A DNA stretch of 64,000 bases from Burkholderia sp. SRS-W-2-2016 (GTDB taxonomy: Bacteria; Pseudomonadota; Gammaproteobacteria; Burkholderiales; Burkholderiaceae). A model generated the notes under the pieces. It had not been told where the DNA came from. It saw only the letters and a program-made list of their open reading frames with translations, and searched no databases. The stretch is taken from assembly GCF_001931485.1 (NCBI RefSeq), contig NZ_MSDV01000046.1, positions 1-64,000 of the forward strand, given 5' to 3'. Below are positions 49,839 to 60,697 of the stretch, piece after piece. The translations under genes were made by a program, and so were the position numbers. Within the stretch, counting starts at the first letter, position 1. Every line of letters begins with the position of its first letter.

Positions 49839-51089
49839 ATGAACCATCGTGACGAAGCTCAGGCGCTCGATAACGCCGACCCGCTCGCGCCGCTGCGCGA
49901 CCAGTTCGCGCTGTCGCCGACCACCATCTACCTCGACGGCAACTCGCTCGGCGTGCCGCCGTCCGCGGCCGCTCAGCGCGCGCAGACCGTGATCGGCGCC
50001 GAATGGGGCGAAGGCCTGATCCGCAGCTGGAACAGCGCGGGCTGGTTCGCGCTGCCGCGGCGTCTGGGCAACAAGCTCGCGCCGCTGATCGGTGCGGCCG
50101 AGGACGAAGTCGTGATCACCGACACGATCTCGATCAACCTGTTCAAGCTGCTGTCCGCCGCGCTGCGGGTCGCCAATGCGCGCGATCCGAAGCGTCGCGT
50201 GATCGTGTCCGAGCGCTCGAACTTCCCGAGCGACCTGTACATCGCGCAAGGCCTGATCGAGCAGCTCGATCGCGGCTACGAACTGCGCCTCGTCGACGAT
50301 CCTTCGGAGTTGCCCGCCGCGATCGGCGAGGACACCGCAATCGCGATGATCACCCACGTGAACTACCGCACCGGCTACATGCACGACATGGCCGCGCTGA
50401 CCAAGCTGATCCACGACAAGGGCGCGCTCGCGCTGTGGGATCTCGCGCACTCGGCGGGCGCGGTGCCGGTCGATCTGAACGGCGTCGGCGCCGACTACGC
50501 GGTCGGCTGCACGTACAAGTATCTGAACGGCGGCCCCGGCTCGCCCGCGTTCGTGTGGGTGCCCAAGCGCCATCAGGCCGAGTTCGCGCAGCCGCTGTCG
50601 GGCTGGTGGGGGCATCGCGCGCCGTTCGAGATGAATCCGTCGTATCAGCCCGATCCGGGCATCGCGCGCTATCTGTGCGGCACGCAGCCGATGGTGTCGA
50701 TGGCGCTGGTCGAATGCGGGCTCGACGTATTCCTGCAAACCGATATGCAGGCGATCCGCCAGAAGTCGCTCGCGTTGACCGATCTGTTTATCGAGCTGGT
50801 CGAGTCGCGTTGCGGCGAATTTCCGCTCACGCTCGTCACGCCGCGTGAGCACGTGCAGCGCGGCTCGCATGCGAGCTTCGAACATCCGCATGGTTATGAG
50901 GTGATGCAGGCGCTGATCGCGCGCGGCGTGATCGGCGATTATCGCGAGCCGCATGTGCTGCGCTTCGGCTTTACGCCGCTGTATACGCGCTTCGTCGATG
51001 TGTGGGATGCGGTCGAAACGCTGCGCGACGTGCTCGCTCGCGAAAGCTGGCGGGCGCCAGAATTCGCCGCGCGCGGCGCGGTGACCTGA
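49839..51089 (+). CDS. kynU: Kynureninase
   Basis: The 416-residue PLP enzyme splits kynurenine into anthranilate and alanine. Features are TIYLDGNSLGVPP, the SERSNFPSDLYIAQGL motif, HVNYRTGYMHDM, LWDLAHSAGAVPVDL, and the PLP Lys in GCTYKYLNGGPGSPAF. Length is as expected. It lies 81 nt after kynB and 10 nt before kynA, in one operon. Confidence 0.97.
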   Translation: MNHRDEAQALDNADPLAPLRDQFALSPTTIYLDGNSLGVPPSAAAQRAQTVIGAEWGEGLIRSWNSAGWFALPRRLGNKLAPLIGAAEDEVVITDTISINLFKLLSAALRVANARDPKRRVIVSERSNFPSDLYIAQGLIEQLDRGYELRLVDDPSELPAAIGEDTAIAMITHVNYRTGYMHDMAALTKLIHDKGALALWDLAHSAGAVPVDLNGVGADYAVGCTYKYLNGGPGSPAFVWVPKRHQAEFAQPLSGWWGHRAPFEMNPSYQPDPGIARYLCGTQPMVSMALVECGLDVFLQTDMQAIRQKSLALTDLFIELVESRCGEFPLTLVTPREHVQRGSHASFEHPHGYEVMQALIARGVIGDYREPHVLRFGFTPLYTRFVDVWDAVETLRDVLARESWRAPEFAARGAVT

Positions 51090-51099
51090 GGAGTCCGCA

Positions 51100-52098
51100 A
51101 TGAACGATCACATGCAGACGCCGGGCTTGCCGGAAGAACCCGCGGCGCAGGGTTGCCCGTTCGGGTATGGGCAGAACGCGGCGGCGAACCGTGCGGCGAA
51201 TCCGGGCGCGGGCGCGAACACGGCCGGCGCGGCGACGAACACGGCCGGCGCGTCCAGTGCTTCCAGTGCCTCCGCCGACACCGGCTGGCACGACGCGCAA
51301 CTCGACTTCTCCGAGTCGATGAGCTACGGCGATTATCTGTCGCTCGGCAAGGTGCTCGACGCGCAGCATCCGTTGTCGCCGGATCACAACGAGATGCTGT
51401 TCATCATCCAGCATCAGACCAGCGAACTATGGATGAAACTCGCGCTGTACGAACTGCGCGCGGCGCTCGCGGCCGTGCATCGCGACGAGTTGCCGCCCGC
51501 GTTCAAGATGCTCGCGCGGGTCTCGCGGATCATGGAGCAGCTGGTGCAGGCGTGGAGCGTCCTCGCGACGATGACGCCGTCCGAATACACCGCGATGCGG
51601 CCGTACCTGGGCAGTTCGTCGGGCTTCCAGTCGTATCAGTACCGGCAGATCGAATTCCTGCTCGGCAACAAGAACGAGCAGATGCTGAAGCCGCACGCGC
51701 ATCGCGACGACGTCTACGCCGAGGTGAAGGCCTCGCTCGAAGCGCCGTCGTTCTACGACGAAGTCGTGCGCCTGCTCGCGCGCCGCGGCTTCGCGATCTC
51801 GCCCGCGCGGCTCGAGCGCGACTGGACCCAGCCGACCGAACACGACGCATCGGTCGAAGCGGCCTGGCTCGAGGTCTATCGCAATCCGTCCCAGCATTGG
51901 GAGCTGTACGAGATGGCCGAGGAACTGGTCGATCTCGAAGACGCGTTCCGGCAATGGCGCTTCCGCCACGTGACGACCGTCGAGCGCATCATCGGCTTCA
52001 AGCAGGGCACCGGCGGCACCAGCGGCGCGCCGTATCTGCGCAAGATGCTCGACGTGGTGCTGTTCCCCGAGCTGTGGCACGTGCGCACGATGCTGTGA
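51100..52098 (+). CDS. kynA: Tryptophan 2,3-dioxygenase
   Basis: The 332-residue heme enzyme opens the indole ring of tryptophan, the first step of the pathway. Conserved parts are MSYGDYLSLGKVLDAQHP, HNEMLFIIQHQTSELWMKL, SSGFQSYQYRQIEF, and the heme-His region RFRHVTTVERIIGFKQGTGG. The N-terminus has about 60 extra residues with a GCPFGYG motif and Ala/Asn/Gly/Thr repeats before the core. TGAGGAGTCC precedes the ATG. It ends the operon only 4 nt from the convergent SDR gene. Confidence 0.96.
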   Translation: MNDHMQTPGLPEEPAAQGCPFGYGQNAAANRAANPGAGANTAGAATNTAGASSASSASADTGWHDAQLDFSESMSYGDYLSLGKVLDAQHPLSPDHNEMLFIIQHQTSELWMKLALYELRAALAAVHRDELPPAFKMLARVSRIMEQLVQAWSVLATMTPSEYTAMRPYLGSSSGFQSYQYRQIEFLLGNKNEQMLKPHAHRDDVYAEVKASLEAPSFYDEVVRLLARRGFAISPARLERDWTQPTEHDASVEAAWLEVYRNPSQHWELYEMAEELVDLEDAFRQWRFRHVTTVERIIGFKQGTGGTSGAPYLRKMLDVVLFPELWHVRTML

Positions 52099-52102
52099 GT
52101 CT

Positions 52103-52840
52103 TTATCGCGCCGTATAACCGCCATCGATCGGCAGGCACACGCCGCTGATCATCGACGCCGCGTCGCTCAGCAAAAACATGATCGGCGCGGCCACCTCCG
52201 CCGACTCGGCGAAACGCCGCAGCGGAATCGCGGCCAACGCCGGGTCGCGCTTGACCGGATCGCTCCACGCGAGCACCGCCATCGGCGTCAGCGTAACCGT
52301 CGGGTTCACGCTGTTCACGCGAATCCCGTGCGGCCCCAGCTCGATGCACAGCGCGCGCGTGACCGCATCGAGCGCGGCCTTCGACGCCGAATAGCTCAGA
52401 TGATCGTCGAGCGCGACCAGCGCCGCCTGGCTCGACACGTTGACGATGCTGCCCGCGCGCTTGGCCGCGAGCATCGCGCGCGCGACGTGCTTGGCGACCA
52501 GCACCGCGCCGCGCGTATTCACCGCGAGCACGCGATCGAAGCTGTCGGCGGTCGTATCCACCGCGCGTTCGAGAAGCGCGATCCCCGCGCAATTGACCAG
52601 TCCATCGAATACGGGCAACTCGGCGAGCGCCGCGTCGATCGCGGCGGGATCGCCGACGTCGAGCGTCAACGGCTCGCAGCCGGTTTCCTCGGCAAGCCGC
52701 GCCAGTTCGTTGACGTTGCGCGCGGCCGCGACGACCGACGCGCCGCTCGCGCACAGCGCCTCGACCGTCGCGCGGCCGATTCCGCTGGAGGCGCCCGTCA
52801 CGAGGATCGAGCGGCCGGAAAAATCGAAGGTAGCGTTCAT
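52103..52840 (-). CDS. SDR oxidoreductase, L-xylulose reductase-like
   Basis: The 245-residue classical short-chain dehydrogenase has TGASSGIGRATVEAL, Arg after AAAR (NADP preference), NCAGIALLERAVDT, a catalytic Ser-Tyr-Lys (VSSQAALVALDDHLSYSASKAA), and a C-terminal GVCLPIDGGYTAR. It resembles the DCXR/L-xylulose reductase group, which interconverts xylitol-type polyols and ketoses. It is last in the minus-strand polyol operon; its ATG overlaps the kinase stop as ATGA, which indicates coupled translation. Confidence 0.87.
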   Translation of the reverse strand: MNATFDFSGRSILVTGASSGIGRATVEALCASGASVVAAARNVNELARLAEETGCEPLTLDVGDPAAIDAALAELPVFDGLVNCAGIALLERAVDTTADSFDRVLAVNTRGAVLVAKHVARAMLAAKRAGSIVNVSSQAALVALDDHLSYSASKAALDAVTRALCIELGPHGIRVNSVNPTVTLTPMAVLAWSDPVKRDPALAAIPLRRFAESAEVAAPIMFLLSDAASMISGVCLPIDGGYTAR

Positions 52841-54381
52841 GATGTTTGCAGCCGATGCATGACCGGCTTCAACGCCGGATAGAGGTCCTTGTACACGCCA
52901 AAGCGCTGCTCGTATAACACCATCCGCGCGGCGTCGGGCTGCGCGCGTTCGACCAGCGTGACCCAGCCGCGCTGCGCGGCCTCGCGCGACACCAGTCCGG
53001 CGCCGACTCCGGCGAGCAGCGCGGCGCCCATCGCGGCCTCCACGTCCTGCTCGATCGTGTAGACCGGATAGCCGGTGACGTCGGCGATGATCTGCATCCA
53101 CAGGTCCGAATGCGCGGCGCCGCCGACCACGATCAGTTTGTCGTCGAGCGACTGCGCGCCCTGGCGGCCCGCCTCGATGTTGTGCTTCAGCGCGAACGAC
53201 ACCCCTTCGAGCACCGCGCGATACAGATGCGCGCGGGTATGAAAGAGGCTCAGCCCGACGAACGCGCCGCTCGCCTGCGCATCCCACACCGGACTGCGCT
53301 CGCCCATCAGATACGGCAGGAACAGCACGCCGTCGGCGCCGGCCGGCACCTGCGCGGCGGATTCTTCCAGTAGCCGGTGCGGATCGCCGTGCGGGCTCGC
53401 GCGCGCGGCCTCGATCTCCGCGTGACAGAACTGCTCGCGATACCACGTCACCGATGCGCCCGCGGTGATCGCGCCGCCGAATACGTAGATATCCTGAGCG
53501 CCGTTGAACACGTGCGGCATGCTGATCAAACCGTGGCGCGCGTCGACCTGCTGGTTGATATAGCCCCAGCACATGCTGGTGCCGATCATCGCGACGTGCT
53601 GGCCGGCGCGCGTGACGCCGGCCGCGAACGTCGCCATCGCCGCATCGACGCCGCCCGCGACGATCGCGGTGCCCGCGTCCAGTCCGAGCTGCGAGCTCCA
53701 TTGCGACAGCAACCCACCGACCACCTCCGACGATTCGACCAGCCGCTCCGGCATCATCGTCGCCGGAATGCCGAGCATGTCGAGTGCTTCGTCGGACCAG
53801 TCGCGCCGCGCGATGTCGTACACGCCGCCGATATTGCCGGCCGAACTGTGATCGACCGCGATCTCGCCGGTCAGCAGATAGATCACGTACGCGTTCGGCG
53901 GCAGGAAGTAGCGCGTATGCGCCCACACGTCCGGCTGGTTGTCGCGCAGCCACAGCATCTTCGTGTAGCCGTAGTAACTGTCGACGCCGTTGCCGGTGAT
54001 CGCATACAGCCGTTCGAGATCGACGTTCTCGCGCACCCACTCGACCTGCGCGGTCGCGCGCCGGTCCATCCAGATCAGGCACGGCGCGAGCGGGCGCATC
54101 TCGGTGTCCACCGCGATGCCCGAGCCGCCGTACAGGCTGCTCACGCACAGCGCCTTGATCGAACTCGCGGCGATGCCCGCCGCCTTCGCATCGCTCACGC
54201 AGGCGGCCACGCATTCGAGCACCGCATTCAGCCACACCGCGGGCCACTGCTCGGCCCACAACGGCTTCGGCGTGTCGGGCTGATACGCACACGAGTGCTG
54301 CGCGACGATCGCGCCGTGCTGATCGGCGAGCAGCGCCTTGGTGCTCTGCGTGCCGATATCGACGCCGATGACGTAGTTCAT
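52837..54381 (-). CDS. FGGY-family carbohydrate kinase
   Basis: The 514-residue sugar kinase has two actin-like domains: MNYVIGVDIGTQSTKALLAD for phosphate binding, CVSSLYGG, IWMDRRATAQVEWV, then MIGTSMCWGYINQQ, and the C-terminal VVGGAAHSDLWMQIIADVTG. It is related to xylulose, erythritol and ribulokinases. The typical xylulokinase GQMHG motif is replaced by SLYGGSG, so its substrate probably differs from that of the xylulokinase further along. It lies between the zinc dehydrogenase and SDR genes of the polyol operon. Which ketose or polyol it phosphorylates is not known. Confidence 0.88.
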   Translation of the reverse strand: MNYVIGVDIGTQSTKALLADQHGAIVAQHSCAYQPDTPKPLWAEQWPAVWLNAVLECVAACVSDAKAAGIAASSIKALCVSSLYGGSGIAVDTEMRPLAPCLIWMDRRATAQVEWVRENVDLERLYAITGNGVDSYYGYTKMLWLRDNQPDVWAHTRYFLPPNAYVIYLLTGEIAVDHSSAGNIGGVYDIARRDWSDEALDMLGIPATMMPERLVESSEVVGGLLSQWSSQLGLDAGTAIVAGGVDAAMATFAAGVTRAGQHVAMIGTSMCWGYINQQVDARHGLISMPHVFNGAQDIYVFGGAITAGASVTWYREQFCHAEIEAARASPHGDPHRLLEESAAQVPAGADGVLFLPYLMGERSPVWDAQASGAFVGLSLFHTRAHLYRAVLEGVSFALKHNIEAGRQGAQSLDDKLIVVGGAAHSDLWMQIIADVTGYPVYTIEQDVEAAMGAALLAGVGAGLVSREAAQRGWVTLVERAQPDAARMVLYEQRFGVYKDLYPALKPVMHRLQTS

Positions 54382-54438
54382 AGAGTCTCCGTTGACAGCT
54401 GCCGCGCGCGAATCACGCGCTCGCTTCACTCATCACCC

Positions 54439-55527
54439 TCACCCGCGCGGCTTCAGCAGCACCTTGATCGAATCGAGCGAGTTCGCGATCCGGATCGCGT
54501 CGTCCCACTCTTCCAGCGAAAAGCCGTGCGTGACGATCCCCTTCGACGTGACCAGTCCACGCGCGAGCAGATCGATCGCGATCGGATAGCAGTACGGTCC
54601 GAGGTGCGCACCGCGCACGTCGAGTTCCTTGCGATCGCCGATCACCGACCAGTCGAGCGTCGTATCGGCGCCGAACACCGAGAATTCCACGAAACGCCCG
54701 AGCTTGCGGATCAGGTCCATCCCCTGGTTCACGCCGATCGGCGCGCCGGTCGTTTCAATATAGACGTCGCAGCCGTAACCGTCGGTCAGCGATTTGATGA
54801 TCGCGAGCGCGTCGTCCTTCTGCGGATTGATGGTCACGTCCGCGCCGTATTCGCGCGCGAGCGCCAGCCGTTCCTCGACCAGATCGATCACGACCAGCTT
54901 CTTCGGCGTCTTCAGATGCGCGACCTGGGTCATCATCAGACCGAGCGGCCCGGCGCCGGCGATCACCACCACGTCGTCGAGCTGCACGTCGCCGCGATTG
55001 ACCGTATGAATCGCGCAGGCGAGCGGCTCGATGATCGCCGCGTCTTCGAGTGAGATGCCGTCCGGAATCTTGTGAACGATCGCGGTCGGCGGAATGCGCA
55101 TGTACTCGGCCATTCCGCCGTCGGCGACTTCGCGCTGGAAGCCGAAGATGTTGTGCACTTCGCACATCCAGTACTGGCCGGATTTGCAATAGCGGCATTT
55201 ACCGCACGGCACGATCTGTTCGGCGATCACGCGATCGCCCTTCTGCACGCCGAAATGTTCGGCCGCGCCTTCGCCGAGCTCTTCCACGTAACCGAAGAAT
55301 TCGTGGCCCGGAATTACCGGCGCCTTGACCCACGGGCTCGGACCGCCCCAGAACATCTTCGCGCCCGAATGGCATTTGCAGTCGCTCGCGCAGATCCCGC
55401 ACGCGGCGATCCGGATCACCAGTTCGTGCGCGCGCGCGGCCGGCTTTTTCACCTGTTCGACGCGGTAGTCTTTCGGCGCATGACAGACGATGGCGGTCAT
55501 GTTCGTCGTATCGGATTGAGTCGTCAT
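54439..55527 (-). CDS. Zinc-dependent polyol dehydrogenase (MDR; erythritol/L-threitol dehydrogenase-like)
   Basis: The 362-residue medium-chain dehydrogenase has catalytic-zinc Cys in CGICASDCKCHSG and His-Glu in PGHEFFGYVEE, and a structural-zinc set in VPCGKCRYCKSGQYWMC. The NAD motif is VVVIAGAGPLGLMMTQ with Asp in VVIDLVEE. It resembles sorbitol, threitol and erythritol dehydrogenases that oxidise polyols to ketoses, with some likeness to the EltD type. The exact substrate is inferred only from this. It is in the polyol operon between the permease and kinase genes. Confidence 0.88.
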   Translation of the reverse strand: MTTQSDTTNMTAIVCHAPKDYRVEQVKKPAARAHELVIRIAACGICASDCKCHSGAKMFWGGPSPWVKAPVIPGHEFFGYVEELGEGAAEHFGVQKGDRVIAEQIVPCGKCRYCKSGQYWMCEVHNIFGFQREVADGGMAEYMRIPPTAIVHKIPDGISLEDAAIIEPLACAIHTVNRGDVQLDDVVVIAGAGPLGLMMTQVAHLKTPKKLVVIDLVEERLALAREYGADVTINPQKDDALAIIKSLTDGYGCDVYIETTGAPIGVNQGMDLIRKLGRFVEFSVFGADTTLDWSVIGDRKELDVRGAHLGPYCYPIAIDLLARGLVTSKGIVTHGFSLEEWDDAIRIANSLDSIKVLLKPRG

Positions 55528-55592
55528 TGCATGGTCCCGGCAATAGAGATAGAGAGAAAGTGGATTGGACGAAATTGGACGAAGCGCGCGCG

Positions 55593-56580
55593 TTACTTTC
55601 TGCGGTCGCGGCTGATATAGATCGCGAGCAGAATGATTCCGCCCTTGATCACGTTCTGCACGTACGGATTCACGCCGACCATGTTCAGGCCGTTATTCAG
55701 GACTCCGAGCAGCAGCGCGCCGATCAGCGTGCCGATGATCGAACCGCGCCCGCCGGAGATCGACGTACCGCCCATCACGACAGCGGCGATCGCATCGAGT
55801 TCGAAGCCGACACCGGCGTTCGGCTGGCCGCTCATCAAGCGCGCGGTGAGCACGATCGCGGCGAACGCGGAGGTCAATCCGGCGATCGTGTAGACCAGCA
55901 GCTTCACGCGCGCGACCCGCACGCCTGACAGGCGCGTGGCCTGTTCGTTGCCGCCGATCGCGTACACGTAGCGGCCGAACGGCATCCTTTCGAGCAGCAC
56001 CCATGCGACCACGTAGATCACCGCCATGATCACGACCGGTGCCTGGACGCCGAGAATCTTGCCGCTGCCGAAGAAGCTGACCCATTCGGGCAAGCCGTCG
56101 ATCGGATAGCCGCCGGTGTAGATCAGCGCGAGACCGCGCGCGATGCCCATCGTCGCGAGCGTGACGATGATCGGCGGCATTCCGGCGAACGCGACGAAAA
56201 AGCCATTGGCCGCGCCGAAGCCGAGGCCGACCGCGAGACCGATCGCGAGCGCGGCGACCGCGTTCATTCCGGCGACCATCAGCCCGGCCGTCAGCGTGCC
56301 GGCCAGCGCCATCACCGAGCCGACCGACAGATCGATGCCGCCGGTCAGGATCACGCAGGTCATGCCGACCGCGATGATCGCGTTGATCGACACCTGGCGC
56401 AGCACGTTCTCGATGTTCGCGGCCGACAGAAAACTGTCGCTCGCGAACACCATCACGATGCACACGGCGAGCAGCCCGATGAACGGATAGAACAGCGTCG
56501 AGCGTTTCAGCGCGGCCCACGTGAAGCGCACCGGCGCGCCGGGCGTATCGCTCGCGACGGTCGAAGTTTTCGGCGAGGTG

Positions 56581-56594
<14 letters not shown>
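55593..56594 (-). CDS. Ribose-type ABC transporter permease
   Basis: A 333-residue inner-membrane permease of the RbsC/AraH family with about 8-10 helices. Family motifs are ILTGGIDLSVGSVMALAG, TLATMGIARGLALIYTGG, and GGTSISGGRGSIIGTLIGA. Its start overlaps the ATPase gene end by 14 nt, and the ATG at 56588 is an alternative. Together with the ATPase and binding protein it forms one importer for a sugar alcohol or pentose. Confidence 0.93.
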
Positions 56595-58101
<1,507 letters not shown>

Positions 58102-58207
58102 CGGATGCTCCCGTGCCGCCGGCTGCCGTCGCATGCGGATCGCTGCGGACGGCGGCCGGCGCGTGCTTCGCGCGTGTTGCCTGAGACGTTTGAGTCGCTT
58201 GAGTCGC

Positions 58208-59191
58208 TTACCAGCTAAAGCCCTTCGCATTGGTCTTGTCGATCAGCTTCACGTCGACCGGAATCGCCTTCGGCACATTGGCGCCCCACTTCTTCGCGAG
58301 CGCGATCCGCACCTGATCGGCCGGGAATTGCGCGGAGGTCGCGACGAACTTCGAATTCGGCTTCTGGATCGCGGCGATCGCTTCGGGCGCGCCGTCCACG
58401 CTGGTCAGCTTGATGTCCTTGCCCGACGATTCGATCGCCGACAGCGAGCCCATCGCGCCGCCGTCGTTCACGCTGAACACACCCTTCAGATTCGGATGCG
58501 CCTGGATCATGTTCTCGGTGACGGACAGCGCGGTCGCGCGTTCCTGCTTGCCGTTCTGCGTATCCACGAGCTTCACGCCCGGCGCCTTCGCGAGCGCCGC
58601 CTTGCAGCCGCGCACCCGTTCGAGAATCGGCACGACCGGAATGCCGTCGAGAATCGCCACTTCGCCGCTGCCGCCGATCGACTTCGCGAGGTACTCGCAG
58701 GCCATCACGCCGGCGTCGTAGTTCTTCGAGCCGACGAATGAATCGACCGGACCGTTCGCGTTCGCATCGACCGCGACGACCACCACGCCCGCCTTCTTCG
58801 CCGACGTAACCGCCGACTGGATCCCGGTCGAGTCGGTCGGATTGACCAGCAGGATGTCGATCTTCTTTTGCAGCATGTCCTCGACGTCGCTGACCTGTTT
58901 GCTGACGTCGTGATGCGCGTCGGTAACGACCACCGTCGCACCGATCGACGCGGCCGCGTCGTTCAGCGCCTTTTGCATCGTCACGAAGTACGGGTTGTTC
59001 ATCTCCTGGAAGGTCATGCCGATTTTCAGCGGCGCGGCCTGCGCGCCGGCCGCGGCGAGTGCGAGCGACAGAGCGCAGCCGAGCGCGGCGACGCGGCGCG
59101 CGACTTTGGGCAACGGGAACGAAGCGGTGGCTACGCCGAAAACGGCCTGCACACCGGACTGCGAGCGACGCTGAAAAACCGATGACTTCAT
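58208..59191 (-). CDS. Periplasmic sugar-binding protein (RbsB-like)
   Basis: The 327-residue periplasmic protein has an unusually long N-terminal leader of about 50 residues before the hydrophobic signal core and the AQA-APLKIG cleavage. The Peripla_BP_4 fold follows: GMTFQEMNNPYFVTMQKAL, DILLVNPTDSTGIQSAV, VVVAVDANANGPVDSFVGS, and VDGAPEAIAAIQ. It binds the ligand taken in by the ABC importer. The ATG at 59191 is used because GGAGACAACC lies right before it; an ATG 12 nt upstream overlaps this site. Confidence 0.92.
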   Translation of the reverse strand: MKSSVFQRRSQSGVQAVFGVATASFPLPKVARRVAALGCALSLALAAAGAQAAPLKIGMTFQEMNNPYFVTMQKALNDAAASIGATVVVTDAHHDVSKQVSDVEDMLQKKIDILLVNPTDSTGIQSAVTSAKKAGVVVVAVDANANGPVDSFVGSKNYDAGVMACEYLAKSIGGSGEVAILDGIPVVPILERVRGCKAALAKAPGVKLVDTQNGKQERATALSVTENMIQAHPNLKGVFSVNDGGAMGSLSAIESSGKDIKLTSVDGAPEAIAAIQKPNSKFVATSAQFPADQVRIALAKKWGANVPKAIPVDVKLIDKTNAKGFSW

Positions 59192-59296
59192 GGTTGTCTC
59201 CATTTTTTGAAGTGAGCACGCCCGTCACGCTGTGCGGACACAGCGCGAGGCGCGTTGAAACGCGAGTGGATGGGACTACGAACTACCTGAGCGCAC

Positions 59297-59326
59297 TAGC
59301 CACAGCTAGCCACGGCGAACCACGGC
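59297..59326. repeat. 10-bp degenerate tandem repeat
   Basis: TAGCCACAGC, TAGCCACGGC and GAACCACGGC follow each other in the 134-nt gap between the AraC-type gene and the binding-protein gene, touching the AraC-type stop codon. Confidence 0.6.
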
Positions 59327-60342
59327 TAGCTCGGCGGATAAGCGGGACGCGGCGGCGGCAGGCCCGGCGCGAGCACGATCGCCGGCGCGTTGTCGATGCC
59401 CCGGCCATGCGCGGCCGCTTCCTCGGAAGCGTCACGGCTTGCATCGTTCAACTGCTGATAGCGTCGAAACGTCGACGGCGCCATCCCCTTCACCGCGAGA
59501 AACTGCCGGTTGAAATTCGACAGATTGTTGAAGCCCGACTTGAAGCAGATATCGGTCACGCTCAGCTCGGCGTCGGTCAGCAGCTGACACGCGAGATTGA
59601 TGCGCATCCGGTTCACGTACTGCACGAACGGCAGCCCGGTATGGCGGCGGAAATAGCGCGAGAACGCGCTGACGCTCTGGCCCGCGAGCTGCGCAAGCTC
59701 CGACTCGCGCAACTCGTTCGCGAGGTTCTTGCCGATATACGCGAGCACGTGATTGATGCGGGTCGCCGCGAAGCTGGTCGGGTCGGCCTGATACGCGGGC
59801 GACGCGAGCGTGTCGCGATCCTGCGCGTTCATCAGGATTTCGAGCATCGACATGAACAGCACCAGCCGGCGCAGGCCGCGCGCGGCGAGCAGTTCGAGAA
59901 ACAGCGGCTTGATCCGCGCGGAGGTTTCCGCGCCGAACGACAGCCCGCGCCGCGCGTCGGCAAGCATCGTCTCGACCTGGCGCCACTCCGGAAAACTGCC
60001 GACGCAATTCGATACGAACTCCTGACCGAACTGCACGACCAGATTGCGCTGCGCGACGCTCTCGCCTTCGGGCACGTCGCTGACCCAGTTATGCGGCAGG
60101 TTCGGCCCCATCAGCACCAGATTGCCGGGCGCGAAGCTGCCGATGTAATCGCCGACGAACATCTTGCCGCTCGTCTCGACGATCAGATGAATCTCGTACT
60201 CCGGGTGAAAGTGCCAGCGCACCGTGCGATACGGATAGCCATGCGACCACACCTTGAACGATTCGTCGTGGCGCACCGCCACGATTTCGAGATCGGGTTG
60301 CACTGTCTGCCTCCATGAAGCGGGCCGCGGATCGAACGCCAC
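59326..60342 (-). CDS. AraC-family regulator of the polyol operon
   Basis: The 338-residue regulator has an N-terminal cupin ligand domain (about 20-130, HFHPEYEIHLIV, GPNLPHNWVSD) and a C-terminal double helix-turn-helix (about 200-300, ESELAQLAGQSVSAFSRYFRRH, DICFKSGFNNLSNFNRQF). A GTG start at 60342 is proposed since no ATG fits in this frame; the longer frame reaches 60462. It is first in line with the ABC and dehydrogenase genes, so it probably controls them in response to the polyol. Confidence 0.88.
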   Translation of the reverse strand: MAFDPRPASWRQTVQPDLEIVAVRHDESFKVWSHGYPYRTVRWHFHPEYEIHLIVETSGKMFVGDYIGSFAPGNLVLMGPNLPHNWVSDVPEGESVAQRNLVVQFGQEFVSNCVGSFPEWRQVETMLADARRGLSFGAETSARIKPLFLELLAARGLRRLVLFMSMLEILMNAQDRDTLASPAYQADPTSFAATRINHVLAYIGKNLANELRESELAQLAGQSVSAFSRYFRRHTGLPFVQYVNRMRINLACQLLTDAELSVTDICFKSGFNNLSNFNRQFLAVKGMAPSTFRRYQQLNDASRDASEEAAAHGRGIDNAPAIVLAPGLPPPRPAYPPS

Positions 60343-60697
60343 CGGGCACCGCCGATCTTGATCTTGTACAGCGAAAGTTAATCGCCAAACGCGTTGGCCA
60401 CCACTCGAAAAGACACCGAGGATCGATACTTTTTTGCACCCGGGCGAGCCTGCGCGCCGCAAAAGTCAAATTTGATGCAATGCAATATGGATAAGCGCGC
60501 GCCCGGCAAAGCCGGCCCCGCTCTCCATGCCGCGCTGCGCCACGAAAACTCCGCGCGGTCGCCTTGACTTTCGTTTCGGCGGGTACGATCATTCGCTCAC
60601 ACACAGAGCAAATGATCATAACAGCGTTAGGGCGATGCATTGCACAGGACCGCGGCAAGGGCCCACGCCCCCACCGCGGTCGACAACGGAGACAACC
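60343..60697. other. Divergent control region between araC-type and dalD-type genes
   Basis: About 350 nt without a gene. It has an AT-rich patch with the palindrome TCAAATTTGA at 60466-60475, followed by ATGCAATGCAAT, and ATGATCAT near 60612-60619. These are candidate operator or promoter positions for the two divergent arms. No promoter could be assigned with confidence. Confidence 0.5.
60466..60475. promoter_or_regulatory. TCAAATTTGA palindrome (candidate operator)
   Basis: A perfect 10-bp palindrome in the AT-rich part of the divergent polyol control region. The binding protein is unknown; the AraC-type or SorC-type regulator of this locus are candidates. Confidence 0.45.
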
